A DNA stretch of 64,000 bases, taken from Qipengyuania gaetbuli (lineage in GTDB: Bacteria; Pseudomonadota; Alphaproteobacteria; Sphingomonadales; Sphingomonadaceae). Positions 16,731-24,844 of the stretch are shown here, piece by piece. The notes beneath the pieces were generated by a model. That model did no database searches and was not told where the DNA came from. It was given only the letters and a program-made list of their open reading frames with translations. Made by a program: the position numbers and the translations under genes. The number at the start of each line of letters is the position of its first letter. Position 1 is the stretch's first letter. The stretch covers positions 372,001 through 436,000 of the forward strand of contig NZ_JAIVLR010000001.1 in NCBI RefSeq assembly GCF_020524765.1, given 5' to 3'.

Positions 16731-19700
16731 TCAATCGCACTGCCTGATGGTCAGGTCGCGGGTGACGATCGAGCTTTGTGCGTCGATCACGATGGCCTCG
16801 CCGTCCAGCTCGCACAGGCCGAGGCGCGATATCTGGTCGGGATCGATGGCCAGCTTGTAGCGGCCGGGCTGCACGCGTTCGAAGAAGAAGTAGCCGTCGA
16901 CCTCGGTCTTGGCGAAGGAGATGACCTCGCCCTTGGGGTTCAGCAGGCGCAGGCGCACGCCCGACACGCCGCGGCCCTGCGCATCGGCAAAGCGCGCGGT
17001 GCCTTCCACTTCCGACAGGGCGACGATCGGGAAATCGATGGCCTGGATCGTGCCCGGGCGCGGCACGATCTCGATGCCCTTGCGCTGCGGGGCGAGGTCG
17101 ATATCGGGCAGCGTGGTCGGGTCCACCTGCACGGTCACTGCCCGTCCGACGCCGAGGCCCGATAGCTGTGCGACGCCCTGGTCATCCGTGGTGCCGGTGC
17201 GGTTGAAGGAGATGAAGTCGACGCCTTCCACCGGCTCGTCCGGCGGGCCGTAGACCCCGTCGCCGTCGAGATCGCGGAAGGCACGCAGGCTCGCCCCGCC
17301 CGACGCTGCAAGGCCCGGACGCGCCATGAACACACGCCCGCGCAAGGGATCGCGCCCGAGGCTGTAGCCGAGCCGCAGGCCGACGAAATGGCTCTTGTCG
17401 ACGAAGGAGTAACGGGCGTCGAACGCGAGAGTGAAGGTATCGAACTCGCGCGCGGCGGACAGGCCGAATGCAGGCTGTTTCGCCTCGAAGAAATAGCCAG
17501 CCGAACCGCGGATCGAGGTGCGATCGTCCAGCCGGTGGTCGACTTCGAGGTTGGCGTTGAGCAGATCCGCCTCGGGCAGGACGGAATAGCCCAGCGACAG
17601 CCGCCCGCGCGTGTCCGAGCGGCTGAGCGTGGCGAGGTCGAAGCTGCCGAAGAGCTGGTCGAACGCCTCGATCCCGCCCCCGCTGGTGCGCGAATAGTCG
17701 AGCGTGTTGGAAATGAGGAAACCCGAAGTGCGGGCCGATGCCCTCGTGCCGGCAGAAAAGGTGTTGCGCCCGTCGATGCCTTCGTAATTGCGGATGCGCG
17801 CGCTGACGGGGACGGTGAGGCCCGACCCGTCGCCGCCGAGGCTGATCGCAGTGTTGAAATCGAGTTCGGTCGCGCGGCGCAGGAACTGGTTGCCCAGCCC
17901 CACCGTCTCATCCGGGAATTCTCCGCCATATTCCATGTGGCTGAGCGTCACGCTCGACCGGCCGAACCGGCCGCCGACGCCGCCTCCGAAGGCATACGAC
18001 CCGCCGTCGGCAACGCCCGCATCGACCTTCACGGCAAGGCCTGCGATGCCGGTGCGTAGCCCCGTGGTGGCCAGCCAGCGATCCTCGCCCTCGTCCTCGA
18101 ACCATGCGGCACCTGCCAGCGCGGTGAGGCCGGACGTAACGCCGTAGGACAGCTGCGCGCTGCTCCGCCAGTCGCCGTAACCGGCAGGCTCGATATAGTT
18201 CGGCGGCCTGACACCGAGCAGGTTCTGCTGCTTCTGGGCCGCATCGATGCTGTAAACCAGCTTGCCTTCGGGCAGGCGGCCGTCGCCCACGCTGATCCGC
18301 TCCACCACCTCGCTGCGCTGGCCCTGCGGACCGAAGAACACGAAGCGGAACACGTTGAGGCCGAAATCGACCGGGATCTGCAGGAACTCGTACTGGCCGT
18401 TGACCGCATCGCGGGTCGACCCGACCAGGATATCGTTGCGATAAAGCTCGACCTCGTAGCCGTCGGGCAGGATGCCGCGAAGGTCCACGCGGTCGAACAC
18501 CGATCCGACCTGTGACGGCGCATTGGTAACCATCGCCCCGCGCCCCGCCACGCTGCGCAGCCCGATCGCCATGGAGGCGGAATTGATGTCGCCGGCCGAA
18601 AAGGCCGTCGCGGCAAGCGGCCCGAGCAGGTCTGCGTCGGGATCTATCCGCCCGACCTTGAACAGCGAAGCGGTGGGACCGTTCTTCGTGTCCCCGCTGA
18701 AATAGCCTTCCGCCGACAGGTAGCCGAGATCGCCGGCGACGTAGAAATCGCCTTCCGCCCTTGTGCCGAAATTGCTGTCGGACACGGCGCGCAGTTCCAC
18801 ATCGGCAGACGGGATCGACAGTGGGCGATAGGGCGCCACGACCCTCTCGAAATCGTCCTTCGGCTTGTTGCCGGAGGCTTCCAGCTTCGCGCGGCGGACC
18901 ATCCGGGCCACCCGTTCCTCGAACGGGAATTTCTCCAGTGTGGTGATCTGGACCGATTGCGACCTGAGGTCGGCCTTGACCGACAGCGGGAACAGCGCCT
19001 CGTACTGGTCGGCGCGCAGGTAGAGTTCACCGTCGAAGGGGGCCGCCAGCACGCCGTCGGTCTTGATGGTCTTGCCCCCCGCCTCGATCGTGCCCGAGCG
19101 CAAGTCGATCGTCAGCGTGCGGCTTTCGTCGAGGACCCAGCCATGCGCATAGCGCCCCTCGTCGGTCACCGAGATCGCAAGATCGAGGATACGCACGAGC
19201 GGACCGAGCGGCAGGTACAGGCCGCCGCGCGTGCCATAGGCGATGATGGTGTCCGTTTCAGACGCACCGTTGACCCTCACCTCGAGGATCAGTTCGTCCT
19301 GGTATGAGATGAGCGGTCCATCACCCGCGATCGCGCCGCGCAGGCCCGGAGCGGAGGTGAGTTCGGCCCCGGCAGGCTGCGCGGACGACGCATTCCCGCG
19401 CTTGATCAGCCCCGACGTGAGCGAGGCATAGGAGGCAGGCGCTTCTGCTGCGGCAGGCGGTGTGCGGACCGGCGGCGACGGCGCGGCAATATAGCTGGCA
19501 GAATCCACCTGCGGGGCAGGCTCTGCCGCCGTGGCTGCAGCCTGCGGTTTTGCAGATGCCGCGCGGCGCGATCGAGGCGCAAAGGACAGCCGCTCGTATT
19601 CAGGGACCTGCTCTGCCGAAGCGGGCTGCGGCGGAGGAGCGAGGGGAGCGGTAGGCGGCGCCGCCGGCGCGAGCTCTTCTGCCGGTGCAGGAGGTGCCGC

Positions 19701-20696
19701 AACTGGTTCGGCCACTTCCGGCGAGGTGGTTTCCGGCTCCACTTGAGGCGGCGGGGGAGCGAGGGGTGCCGGAACGGCTGGTTCGGCCTCCACGGCTTGT
19801 TGCTCTTCGGTGGAGAATGAGGCCGCGGTTTCGTCCGCTCCGGCAAGGTCTCGTGCCCCGACCTCGCCAGATGCGTGTACCTCGGGAGCAGGGTCTGGCT
19901 GGGAGGTCGCGATCCGTGGATCGACCGTTGCCGGAGCGGGCTCGACCGTTGGAGTAAGGGCACTGCTCGGCTCTTCCGGTTGCTCGGTCCCGAATGCATC
20001 GACGAATTCCCCCGTCGGCTCATCGGACGCTGGCTGTTCCGGTTCGTCATCAAGCGCCACGGGGGCGAGCGGGACTGCCGGAGCCTCGGCTTCAGGGGCG
20101 AATTGCGCCGACCCGGCCAGCGCCTCACCGTTGGCAGCATCGTCGGCTTCGTCAGCATCCGGCGCGGCGGCAAGTACCGGCTCTGCCGGCTCGATTACCG
20201 GGTCCGGCCCTACCCCGAACGCAGGAACAGGCAGCTCCTCCGCCTCTGCATCACCAAGGACCGGCGAAGGCGTATCCTGCGAAACAGCATGTTGGACCGC
20301 GGGCGCAGGTTCTTCTGGCGCGGCCACCGGGGCCTGCGCTGTTCCGGCCTTCGGCAGCAGCGGCGTATAGGCCGGTGGTCGCTTCTTGGCCGCCTCTTCC
20401 AGCGATGCCTGGGCGAGCACCGGAACATCGCTGCCGGAACCGGAAAGCCGCGCTTTCGGGCCAATCTTGCGGGCAGGCAATCCCGCCTTCGATGATGCCG
20501 TATCAGCCGCACCGAAGCTGGGCGTGGGCAAGGGGCGGCGCAGGCTGACCGACGGGCCTGCCTCTTGCGGGTCGAAGCGTTTGGGCGCGGGTATCTTGGT
20601 CCGCTGCGTCTTGTCGCCGGGAACAAGGCCATACCCGACGGCAGCGGTAATCAGTATCGCGGTGCCAGCACCGCCGACGATTTTCCGCTTGCTCAC
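16731..20696 (-). CDS. usher-like outer membrane protein with N-terminal anchor and long Pro/Ala-rich region
   Basis: 1321 residues; starts at GTG 20696, overlapping the chaperone stop (GTGA). Residues ~6-26 are a hydrophobic segment without a clear cleavage site, after SKRK. Residues ~30-455 are low-complexity, rich in P, A, E. From ~460 come an E-set-like domain, a long beta-rich part with alternating barrel strands (e.g. SDSNFGTRAEGDFYVAG, DRVDLRGILPDGYEVELYRND), a DLDGDGVYGPPDEPVEGV turn near 1140, and a C-terminal carboxypeptidase-regulatory-like beta domain (~1220-1310). This matches alternative chaperone-usher (CfaC/EcpC-like) ushers, which thread subunits to the surface, but those lack the N-terminal ~450 residues. 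Last gene of the locus. Confidence 0.82.
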   Translation of the reverse strand: MSKRKIVGGAGTAILITAAVGYGLVPGDKTQRTKIPAPKRFDPQEAGPSVSLRRPLPTPSFGAADTASSKAGLPARKIGPKARLSGSGSDVPVLAQASLEEAAKKRPPAYTPLLPKAGTAQAPVAAPEEPAPAVQHAVSQDTPSPVLGDAEAEELPVPAFGVGPDPVIEPAEPVLAAAPDADEADDAANGEALAGSAQFAPEAEAPAVPLAPVALDDEPEQPASDEPTGEFVDAFGTEQPEEPSSALTPTVEPAPATVDPRIATSQPDPAPEVHASGEVGARDLAGADETAASFSTEEQQAVEAEPAVPAPLAPPPPQVEPETTSPEVAEPVAAPPAPAEELAPAAPPTAPLAPPPQPASAEQVPEYERLSFAPRSRRAASAKPQAAATAAEPAPQVDSASYIAAPSPPVRTPPAAAEAPASYASLTSGLIKRGNASSAQPAGAELTSAPGLRGAIAGDGPLISYQDELILEVRVNGASETDTIIAYGTRGGLYLPLGPLVRILDLAISVTDEGRYAHGWVLDESRTLTIDLRSGTIEAGGKTIKTDGVLAAPFDGELYLRADQYEALFPLSVKADLRSQSVQITTLEKFPFEERVARMVRRAKLEASGNKPKDDFERVVAPYRPLSIPSADVELRAVSDSNFGTRAEGDFYVAGDLGYLSAEGYFSGDTKNGPTASLFKVGRIDPDADLLGPLAATAFSAGDINSASMAIGLRSVAGRGAMVTNAPSQVGSVFDRVDLRGILPDGYEVELYRNDILVGSTRDAVNGQYEFLQIPVDFGLNVFRFVFFGPQGQRSEVVERISVGDGRLPEGKLVYSIDAAQKQQNLLGVRPPNYIEPAGYGDWRSSAQLSYGVTSGLTALAGAAWFEDEGEDRWLATTGLRTGIAGLAVKVDAGVADGGSYAFGGGVGGRFGRSSVTLSHMEYGGEFPDETVGLGNQFLRRATELDFNTAISLGGDGSGLTVPVSARIRNYEGIDGRNTFSAGTRASARTSGFLISNTLDYSRTSGGGIEAFDQLFGSFDLATLSRSDTRGRLSLGYSVLPEADLLNANLEVDHRLDDRTSIRGSAGYFFEAKQPAFGLSAAREFDTFTLAFDARYSFVDKSHFVGLRLGYSLGRDPLRGRVFMARPGLAASGGASLRAFRDLDGDGVYGPPDEPVEGVDFISFNRTGTTDDQGVAQLSGLGVGRAVTVQVDPTTLPDIDLAPQRKGIEIVPRPGTIQAIDFPIVALSEVEGTARFADAQGRGVSGVRLRLLNPKGEVISFAKTEVDGYFFFERVQPGRYKLAIDPDQISRLGLCELDGEAIVIDAQSSIVTRDLTIRQCD

Positions 20697-21625
20697 GGCA
20701 CCACGAAATCGAGCTCGGCTAGCTTGGAGCCGGGCGAGAAGTCATCGTCGACGAATTCGATCCGCAATTTCGCGCCCGGAGCGGTCAACCGGCGGTCGGC
20801 TTCGGGATCGATCGGCACGATGACTTCCCGGCTGTCGACTTCGGGATAGACGCCGACCCCCTTGGAAATCGCGATCGGGTCCGAAGAACCCGCGGCTTTC
20901 ACGGTGATGTCGCCAAAGGCAGAGCGCGTGCCCGAACGGTTGAGCGTGAAGGCAACTGCCTGCGTCCCGTCGCGCGCGGTCAGCACGCGGGCATTGGAAA
21001 TCCCGACATCGAGCGTGGTCTCGCCGATCCGGACGATGATCGGGATGGCGATGCCGAAACGCGGGCGGATGGTTACGCCGATACCGTCGTCGCTGCCGCC
21101 GGTGGTCGCCTGCTCGATGCTGAAGCCGTCCGCTTCCGGCACCGAGGTCACGGTGAAGTGCGAACGGTATTCGCCGTCCGGCAGTTCTGCCCCGGCGCGC
21201 GCCATGATGCGGATGATCTGCGATTCCGTGCCGCGCAGAGTGACCCGGCGGGGCGAATAGCGCAGCATCTGGCTAGCCGTCTTGACCCGTGCCTGGCTGG
21301 CCGGATCGAGGCCGTTGTCGAAGGCGAGCAGCTGGCCTTCGGGCGTCATACCCATGTCGACGATGGTGATCTCGTAATCGCCCGGATTGACCGCCTTGTT
21401 GTACAGGCCGACCGTGGCGATCGAGCGCCTCCCGTCGATCACGACGCGCTTGGGAAACAGGTTCACGTCGCCGACGCCGCCAACCGATCCGGCAGGAGGC
21501 GGGGGTGCGGCCTGGGGCAAGCTGGCCTGGCCTGTGGCGGGTCCGGATACGGCAAACGCAAGGGACACGGCTGCGCCGAATGCGGCGGTGCGCATCCCGC
21601 GGAAAGCTTTCGACCCTGAATTCAT
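20693..21625 (-). CDS. PapD-like periplasmic fimbrial chaperone
   Basis: 310 residues with AGGGA eight bases before ATG 21625. A signal peptide ends near residue 34 (SGPATGQA), followed by a short proline-rich linker and two immunoglobulin-like domains. The first has VNLFPKRVVIDGRRSIATVGLYN and the end TLRGTESQIIRIMA, comparable to the strand pattern of fimbrial chaperones; the second ends RIEFVDDDF ... AELDFVV. Known family role: cap pilin subunits by donor-strand complementation and deliver them to the usher. Its coupling to the usher gene and the DUF4402 genes directly upstream support this. Confidence 0.82.
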   Translation of the reverse strand: MNSGSKAFRGMRTAAFGAAVSLAFAVSGPATGQASLPQAAPPPPAGSVGGVGDVNLFPKRVVIDGRRSIATVGLYNKAVNPGDYEITIVDMGMTPEGQLLAFDNGLDPASQARVKTASQMLRYSPRRVTLRGTESQIIRIMARAGAELPDGEYRSHFTVTSVPEADGFSIEQATTGGSDDGIGVTIRPRFGIAIPIIVRIGETTLDVGISNARVLTARDGTQAVAFTLNRSGTRSAFGDITVKAAGSSDPIAISKGVGVYPEVDSREVIVPIDPEADRRLTAPGAKLRIEFVDDDFSPGSKLAELDFVVP

Positions 21626-21685
21626 GATATTATCCCTGCCTGTAGCGACTACGCGCTCCTACAGACAGCCTTAGACAGTCGACAT

Positions 21686-22210
21686 TTACAGATAAAGAAC
21701 GGTTACGTCGAAAGTCCCCGAATATGTTCCGACCTGTTGGTTTGCCGTCACATTGAGGCGCCCGCCGACGTAAAGGTCGAAGCTGCCTGCGGCATTGAAC
21801 CGCGCGAAACCGAGCGTGCGGTTGTCGCGGAAGCGGTCGACGACCATTGTGGCCGTGCCGTTCGAGATAGTGATCTGGTTCGGCGTAAAGACGATGAAGC
21901 GGCGGTTGCGCTCGCCAAGCACTGTGAAACGGGCCGGCCCACGACCGCCCGGAAATGCCGAGATATCGAGATTACCCGTCACTGCACCGTTTGGGGCAAC
22001 TTCGATGATGCCGGCAGTGGCCGGACGCATCAACGTACCGAACCGCAGGTCTGCGATGGCATTTATCGAAAGCGGCTCGACAACCCGGGCGTTGGATGTC
22101 CCCGTGGTGTCGGCCGTGTCGTTCGCCTGTGCCGCCAGCGGCGTGGCGAACAAGCCCGTCGCCATGGCCAGCATTCCCGCAAACAGTGTCTTTGAGAATG
22201 GCTGGCCCAT
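21686..22210 (-). CDS. DUF4402 family exported protein (putative fimbrial subunit D)
   Basis: 174 residues. Signal peptide to ~residue 28 (LFATPLAAQA). The mature protein shows the family pattern also seen in the three upstream genes: NARVVEPLSIN ... LRFGTL near the start, a central GxRGPARFTVLGERNRRF, and the closing GGRLNVTANQQVGTYSGTF with a C-terminal beta strand ending in tyrosine-leucine. No cysteines. A single beta-sandwich is likely. As fourth subunit gene, just before the chaperone (60 bases), it could be a minor or anchoring subunit. Confidence 0.82.
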   Translation of the reverse strand: MGQPFSKTLFAGMLAMATGLFATPLAAQANDTADTTGTSNARVVEPLSINAIADLRFGTLMRPATAGIIEVAPNGAVTGNLDISAFPGGRGPARFTVLGERNRRFIVFTPNQITISNGTATMVVDRFRDNRTLGFARFNAAGSFDLYVGGRLNVTANQQVGTYSGTFDVTVLYL

Positions 22211-22234
22211 GGGACGATGCCTGTCGGCAATGCT

Positions 22235-22260
22235 CGCCGGACTACGCTTGCAGCCCGGCG
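22235..22260 (-). other. hairpin between subunit genes C and D
   Basis: CGCCGG (22235-22240) and CCGGCG (22255-22260) form a perfect 6-base-pair stem with a 14-base loop in the 63-base gap after subunit gene C. No T-run follows on the transcribed strand, so read-through is expected. Intergenic hairpins after a major pilin gene often protect the upstream message and lower downstream expression; that role here is inferred. Confidence 0.45.
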
Positions 22261-22273
22261 ATCATCGCGTCGA

Positions 22274-22774
22274 TCAGTTGTAGGTCACCGTTGCGGTGTA
22301 CGAACCGGTGTAGCTGCCTGCAGCCTGGCTCGCGCCAACGGTAAGCGTACCACCGACGCTGAACGAGGTTTCGCCGGTGGCGTCGAGCGTGCCGGTTGCA
22401 GCGGCATCGGTCGAGAAGTTCATGGTACCGCCGGTGCCGTTGCTGACCGAACCGCCGGTCGTCACGATGTCGAAGCTGCGGTTCGCATCACCGGTCACGG
22501 TGAAGGAGTCGGCAGTGTTGGCGCTGCCCGAAACGAGAACGACTTCGCCAGTCGCGCTGCCCGCACCACCAGTCGTGACAACGACCGTACCGCCGGCGCC
22601 GGCGGTCATGATGCCGAAGTCGAGCGCGGCGCCCGTGTCGTGGACGATGGCGATCGGGGCGACGATTTCTGCGTTCGCTACGCCCGAGGTGTTTGCAGTG
22701 TCGCCCGGTGCGGCGGCTGCCGGCACGGCGATAACGGCGCTGGTCATGGCTGCCGCAAGAACGATCTTTTTCAT
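22274..22774 (-). CDS. DUF4402 family exported protein (putative major fimbrial subunit C)
   Basis: 166 residues from ATG 22774, preceded by AGGGGA at good spacing; an upstream frame to 22798 is not needed. Signal peptide ends near residue 22 (IAVPAAAA). The mature protein is low in charge and very rich in A, G, T, S and V, with the family pattern NAEIVAPIAIV ... LDFGIM and closing GGTLTVGASQAAGSYTGSYTATVTYN. Composition, the strong ribosome site, its own 140-base 5' gap and flanking hairpins make it the best candidate for the abundant shaft subunit. No cysteines. Confidence 0.83.
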   Translation of the reverse strand: MKKIVLAAAMTSAVIAVPAAAAPGDTANTSGVANAEIVAPIAIVHDTGAALDFGIMTAGAGGTVVVTTGGAGSATGEVVLVSGSANTADSFTVTGDANRSFDIVTTGGSVSNGTGGTMNFSTDAAATGTLDATGETSFSVGGTLTVGASQAAGSYTGSYTATVTYN

Positions 22775-22795
22775 TTGGTGTCCCCTGAATTCGAA

Positions 22796-22816
22796 CAATA
22801 GCGCGACCAGCTATTG
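22796..22816. promoter_or_regulatory. perfect dyad upstream of subunit gene C
   Basis: CAATAGC (22796-22802) and GCTATTG (22810-22816) are exact inverted repeats with a 7-base spacer, placed 22 bases before the ATG of the putative major subunit gene. It is either an operator for a dimeric regulator or a hairpin in the messenger leader next to the ribosome site. No convincing -35/-10 pair could be picked out beside it. Confidence 0.5.
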
Positions 22817-22884
22817 CCGGTGCTGATCTAGGGGATACTACGTAGGCTTTAAGGAAGTCTTACTGCCGGAAAACCGCACACCTA

Positions 22885-22912
22885 CGGGGTTTTACGGAGC
22901 AGATTAACCCCG
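22885..22912 (-). terminator. possible terminator/attenuator after subunit gene B
   Basis: AACCCCG (22906-22912) pairs with CGGGGTT (22885-22891), giving a 7-base-pair stem with a 14-base loop, three bases after the stop codon of gene B on the transcribed strand. Only a weak GGTTTTCC follows several bases later, so termination would be partial at best. Confidence 0.4.
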
Positions 22913-22914
22913 CA

Positions 22915-23469
22915 TCAATCATAAAAAACCACCATCTGGAGGTCCGCGCGATAGGTCCCGACAGGACTTCCTTGTGCAACCTGCAAGGTTCCGCCTACCC
23001 GAAAGCGGTCTTGCCCCAACTCACCCAGCACGCCGCGCATGGCCTCGCCGGTCGCATTTTCGACAGCCACCGCGATATCGGAAACCGGCAGTCCGGTGCC
23101 TGTATTGGTATGGAAGGCGGTGACGCTGGCGGGAGCCTCGATGCGGTATGTGCGCCCCTCTTCCCCGCTTACGAGGAACAGCGCGGGAGATGCCGCGCAG
23201 ACGGAAGACGACGGGCACGCATTGCCCAGCGCCCCGCTGTAGGAGACGGCCCCCGTTGCAGGATCGACCTTGATGGCGCCCGATTGCCCCTGCCTGACGG
23301 CCAGCGTGCCGAATTGCAGCGGATCGATCTGGCGTACGGTCAAAGGTTCCACCACCGAGGCATGGGCCATACCGGTGACGCTGGCACTGTCGCCGTCCGC
23401 CTGTGCAGGCGAAGCCAGTGCCGCAGCGGCGAGCGCGAGGGCCTTAATTGACCGAGACAAGGACGGCAT
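22915..23469 (-). CDS. DUF4402 family exported protein (putative minor fimbrial subunit B)
   Basis: 184 residues from ATG 23469, overlapping gene A's end by 26 bases. Signal peptide to ~residue 25 (ALASPAQA). Family pattern: HASVVEPLTVRQIDPLQFGTL and closing GGTLQVAQGSPVGTYRADLQMVVFYD. It differs from C and D in having a cysteine pair (ACPSSSVC), which could form a small disulphide loop. Likely a minor or tip-proximal subunit because it lies in a two-gene unit upstream of the major subunit; this is inference. Confidence 0.8.
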   Translation of the reverse strand: MPSLSRSIKALALAAAALASPAQADGDSASVTGMAHASVVEPLTVRQIDPLQFGTLAVRQGQSGAIKVDPATGAVSYSGALGNACPSSSVCAASPALFLVSGEEGRTYRIEAPASVTAFHTNTGTGLPVSDIAVAVENATGEAMRGVLGELGQDRFRVGGTLQVAQGSPVGTYRADLQMVVFYD

Positions 23470-23983
23470 CGACGAAAATCGGAATCTCGACGAGGCCGCC
23501 GCCGAATGCCCTGTCGACATCGATGCGTCCTCCGAGGTTGAAGCTACGCGAGCAGACGCGCTGCACGCAATTAGGTATCTCTACGCGGATTACCTGGCCG
23601 GGCTGGACCATGCCGTAACCCTGCAAATCGATCTGGTAGCGCGACAGCCGCGCGGTCAGCCCGCCCTGCGCGAAATTGGCGGGCGCTGCGAACACCAGCT
23701 CGATGACGAGGTCCATGCGCCGCCGGCCATTGTTGCCGCGATCGTATTGCACCACGAACTGCGCCGGCCCCACCCCGCTCTGGTCGAGGGCGAAAATGCC
23801 GCCGCTCGTCACGCCGCCGGACGGGGAAATTTCGCGATAGCCCGAAGTGGGGACGGCGAATGTGCCGAAACGCAGGCCCTGCCCGTTGATGACCGACAGC
23901 TGCGGCTTGTCGCCTGCGGCCGGAACCGACCAGACGCCCAGCGCCAGCGCGCAGGCTGCAGCGATGCGGCCCGGCAGCTTCAC
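23444..23983 (-). CDS. DUF4402-like exported protein (putative minor/tip subunit A)
   Basis: 179 residues from GTG 23983; a longer frame to 24016 adds 11 residues ahead of the signal peptide. Signal peptide ends near residue 23 (WSVPAAG). It is the most diverged of the four: INGQGLRFGTFAVP replaces the LxFGT block, and the last strands read GGGLVEIPIFVDAVLVSVN. A cysteine pair CVQRVC lies near the middle. First gene of the locus and the most divergent, so a tip adhesin or initiating subunit is plausible but unproven. Confidence 0.72.
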   Translation of the reverse strand: MKLPGRIAAACALALGVWSVPAAGDKPQLSVINGQGLRFGTFAVPTSGYREISPSGGVTSGGIFALDQSGVGPAQFVVQYDRGNNGRRRMDLVIELVFAAPANFAQGGLTARLSRYQIDLQGYGMVQPGQVIRVEIPNCVQRVCSRSFNLGGRIDVDRAFGGGLVEIPIFVDAVLVSVN

Positions 23984-24157
23984 GGGCGCACCCCGCAATT
24001 GCGGGCGAGGAGGCAAGTCTGGATGCGGTGCTCCGGGCTCATGCGAAGATGGTTAGCATAATCTTTCAGTGGATTGCACGTGCCGAAACGCGCCTTTCCC
24101 GGAGGACAGGCCAAAGCGGGACAGCGATTTTCGCAAGTCTTAACGCGAAGCGCGCGT

Positions 24158-24844
24158 TCAGGCCGCTGCCGTCTTCTCCGCCACCCGGCGCAAAGCATTG
24201 GCATAGGCCTCGGGCGGCTGGGCCCCAGGCACGATGAACCGGCCTTCGAGGATCATCGCGGGGACGCCCGAGATGTTCATATCCCAGGCGGCGCGTTCTT
24301 CCGCGCGGGTCTTGCGCGCCACTTCCTCGTCGTCGAGCGCGGCTGCGGCAGCTTCGCGGTCGATCCCCACGCTTTCGGCAACGTCGAGCAGGATCTCGCT
24401 CTCCCCGATGCGGCGGCGCTCGTTGAAGTGCGCCTTGAACAGGGCAAGCTTGAGCTGCGTCTGCTTCTCGGGGCCGAGCGTCTCGCCTGCCCAGGTGAGC
24501 AGGCGGTGGGCGGCGAAGGTGTTCCACATCATCGCATCGGGCGCAGGTTCCTCGCCCTCGTAATCGAGCGATACGCGCGCCGCTTCGGCAGCTGCGCGCA
24601 TCTGGCCCTGCACGGCCTTCGACTGTTCGATGGTGCGGCCGTACTTGCGGGCGATATGCGCCGTGCGCTCTTCCCCCTCCTCGGCCATGTCGGGATTGAG
24701 CTCGAAAGCGTGCCAGCGCACTTCTGCCTCGATCTCGCCTTCCAGTGCCTCCAGCGCCTGCGAGAGATTGCCCCAGCCGACGAGGCACCAGGGGCACATC
24801 ACGTCGGACCAGATGTCGATGGTCATCTTCCGGGGCTGGGTCAT
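24158..24844 (-). CDS. DsbA family oxidoreductase, FrnE-like
   Basis: 228 residues from ATG 24844, which overlaps the nudC stop (ATGA). The thioredoxin-fold active site is CPWC (SDVMCPWCLVG, residues ~18-21), the FrnE/2-hydroxychromene-2-carboxylate-isomerase-like type, and the cis-proline loop is SGVPAMIL. No signal peptide, so it acts in the cytoplasm, where FrnE proteins are tied to thiol-disulphide exchange and oxidative stress. Coupling with nudC suggests a shared redox role. An inverted repeat (AACGCG/CGCGTT, 24142-24158) touches its stop codon. Confidence 0.9.
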   Translation of the reverse strand: MTQPRKMTIDIWSDVMCPWCLVGWGNLSQALEALEGEIEAEVRWHAFELNPDMAEEGEERTAHIARKYGRTIEQSKAVQGQMRAAAEAARVSLDYEGEEPAPDAMMWNTFAAHRLLTWAGETLGPEKQTQLKLALFKAHFNERRRIGESEILLDVAESVGIDREAAAAALDDEEVARKTRAEERAAWDMNISGVPAMILEGRFIVPGAQPPEAYANALRRVAEKTAAA

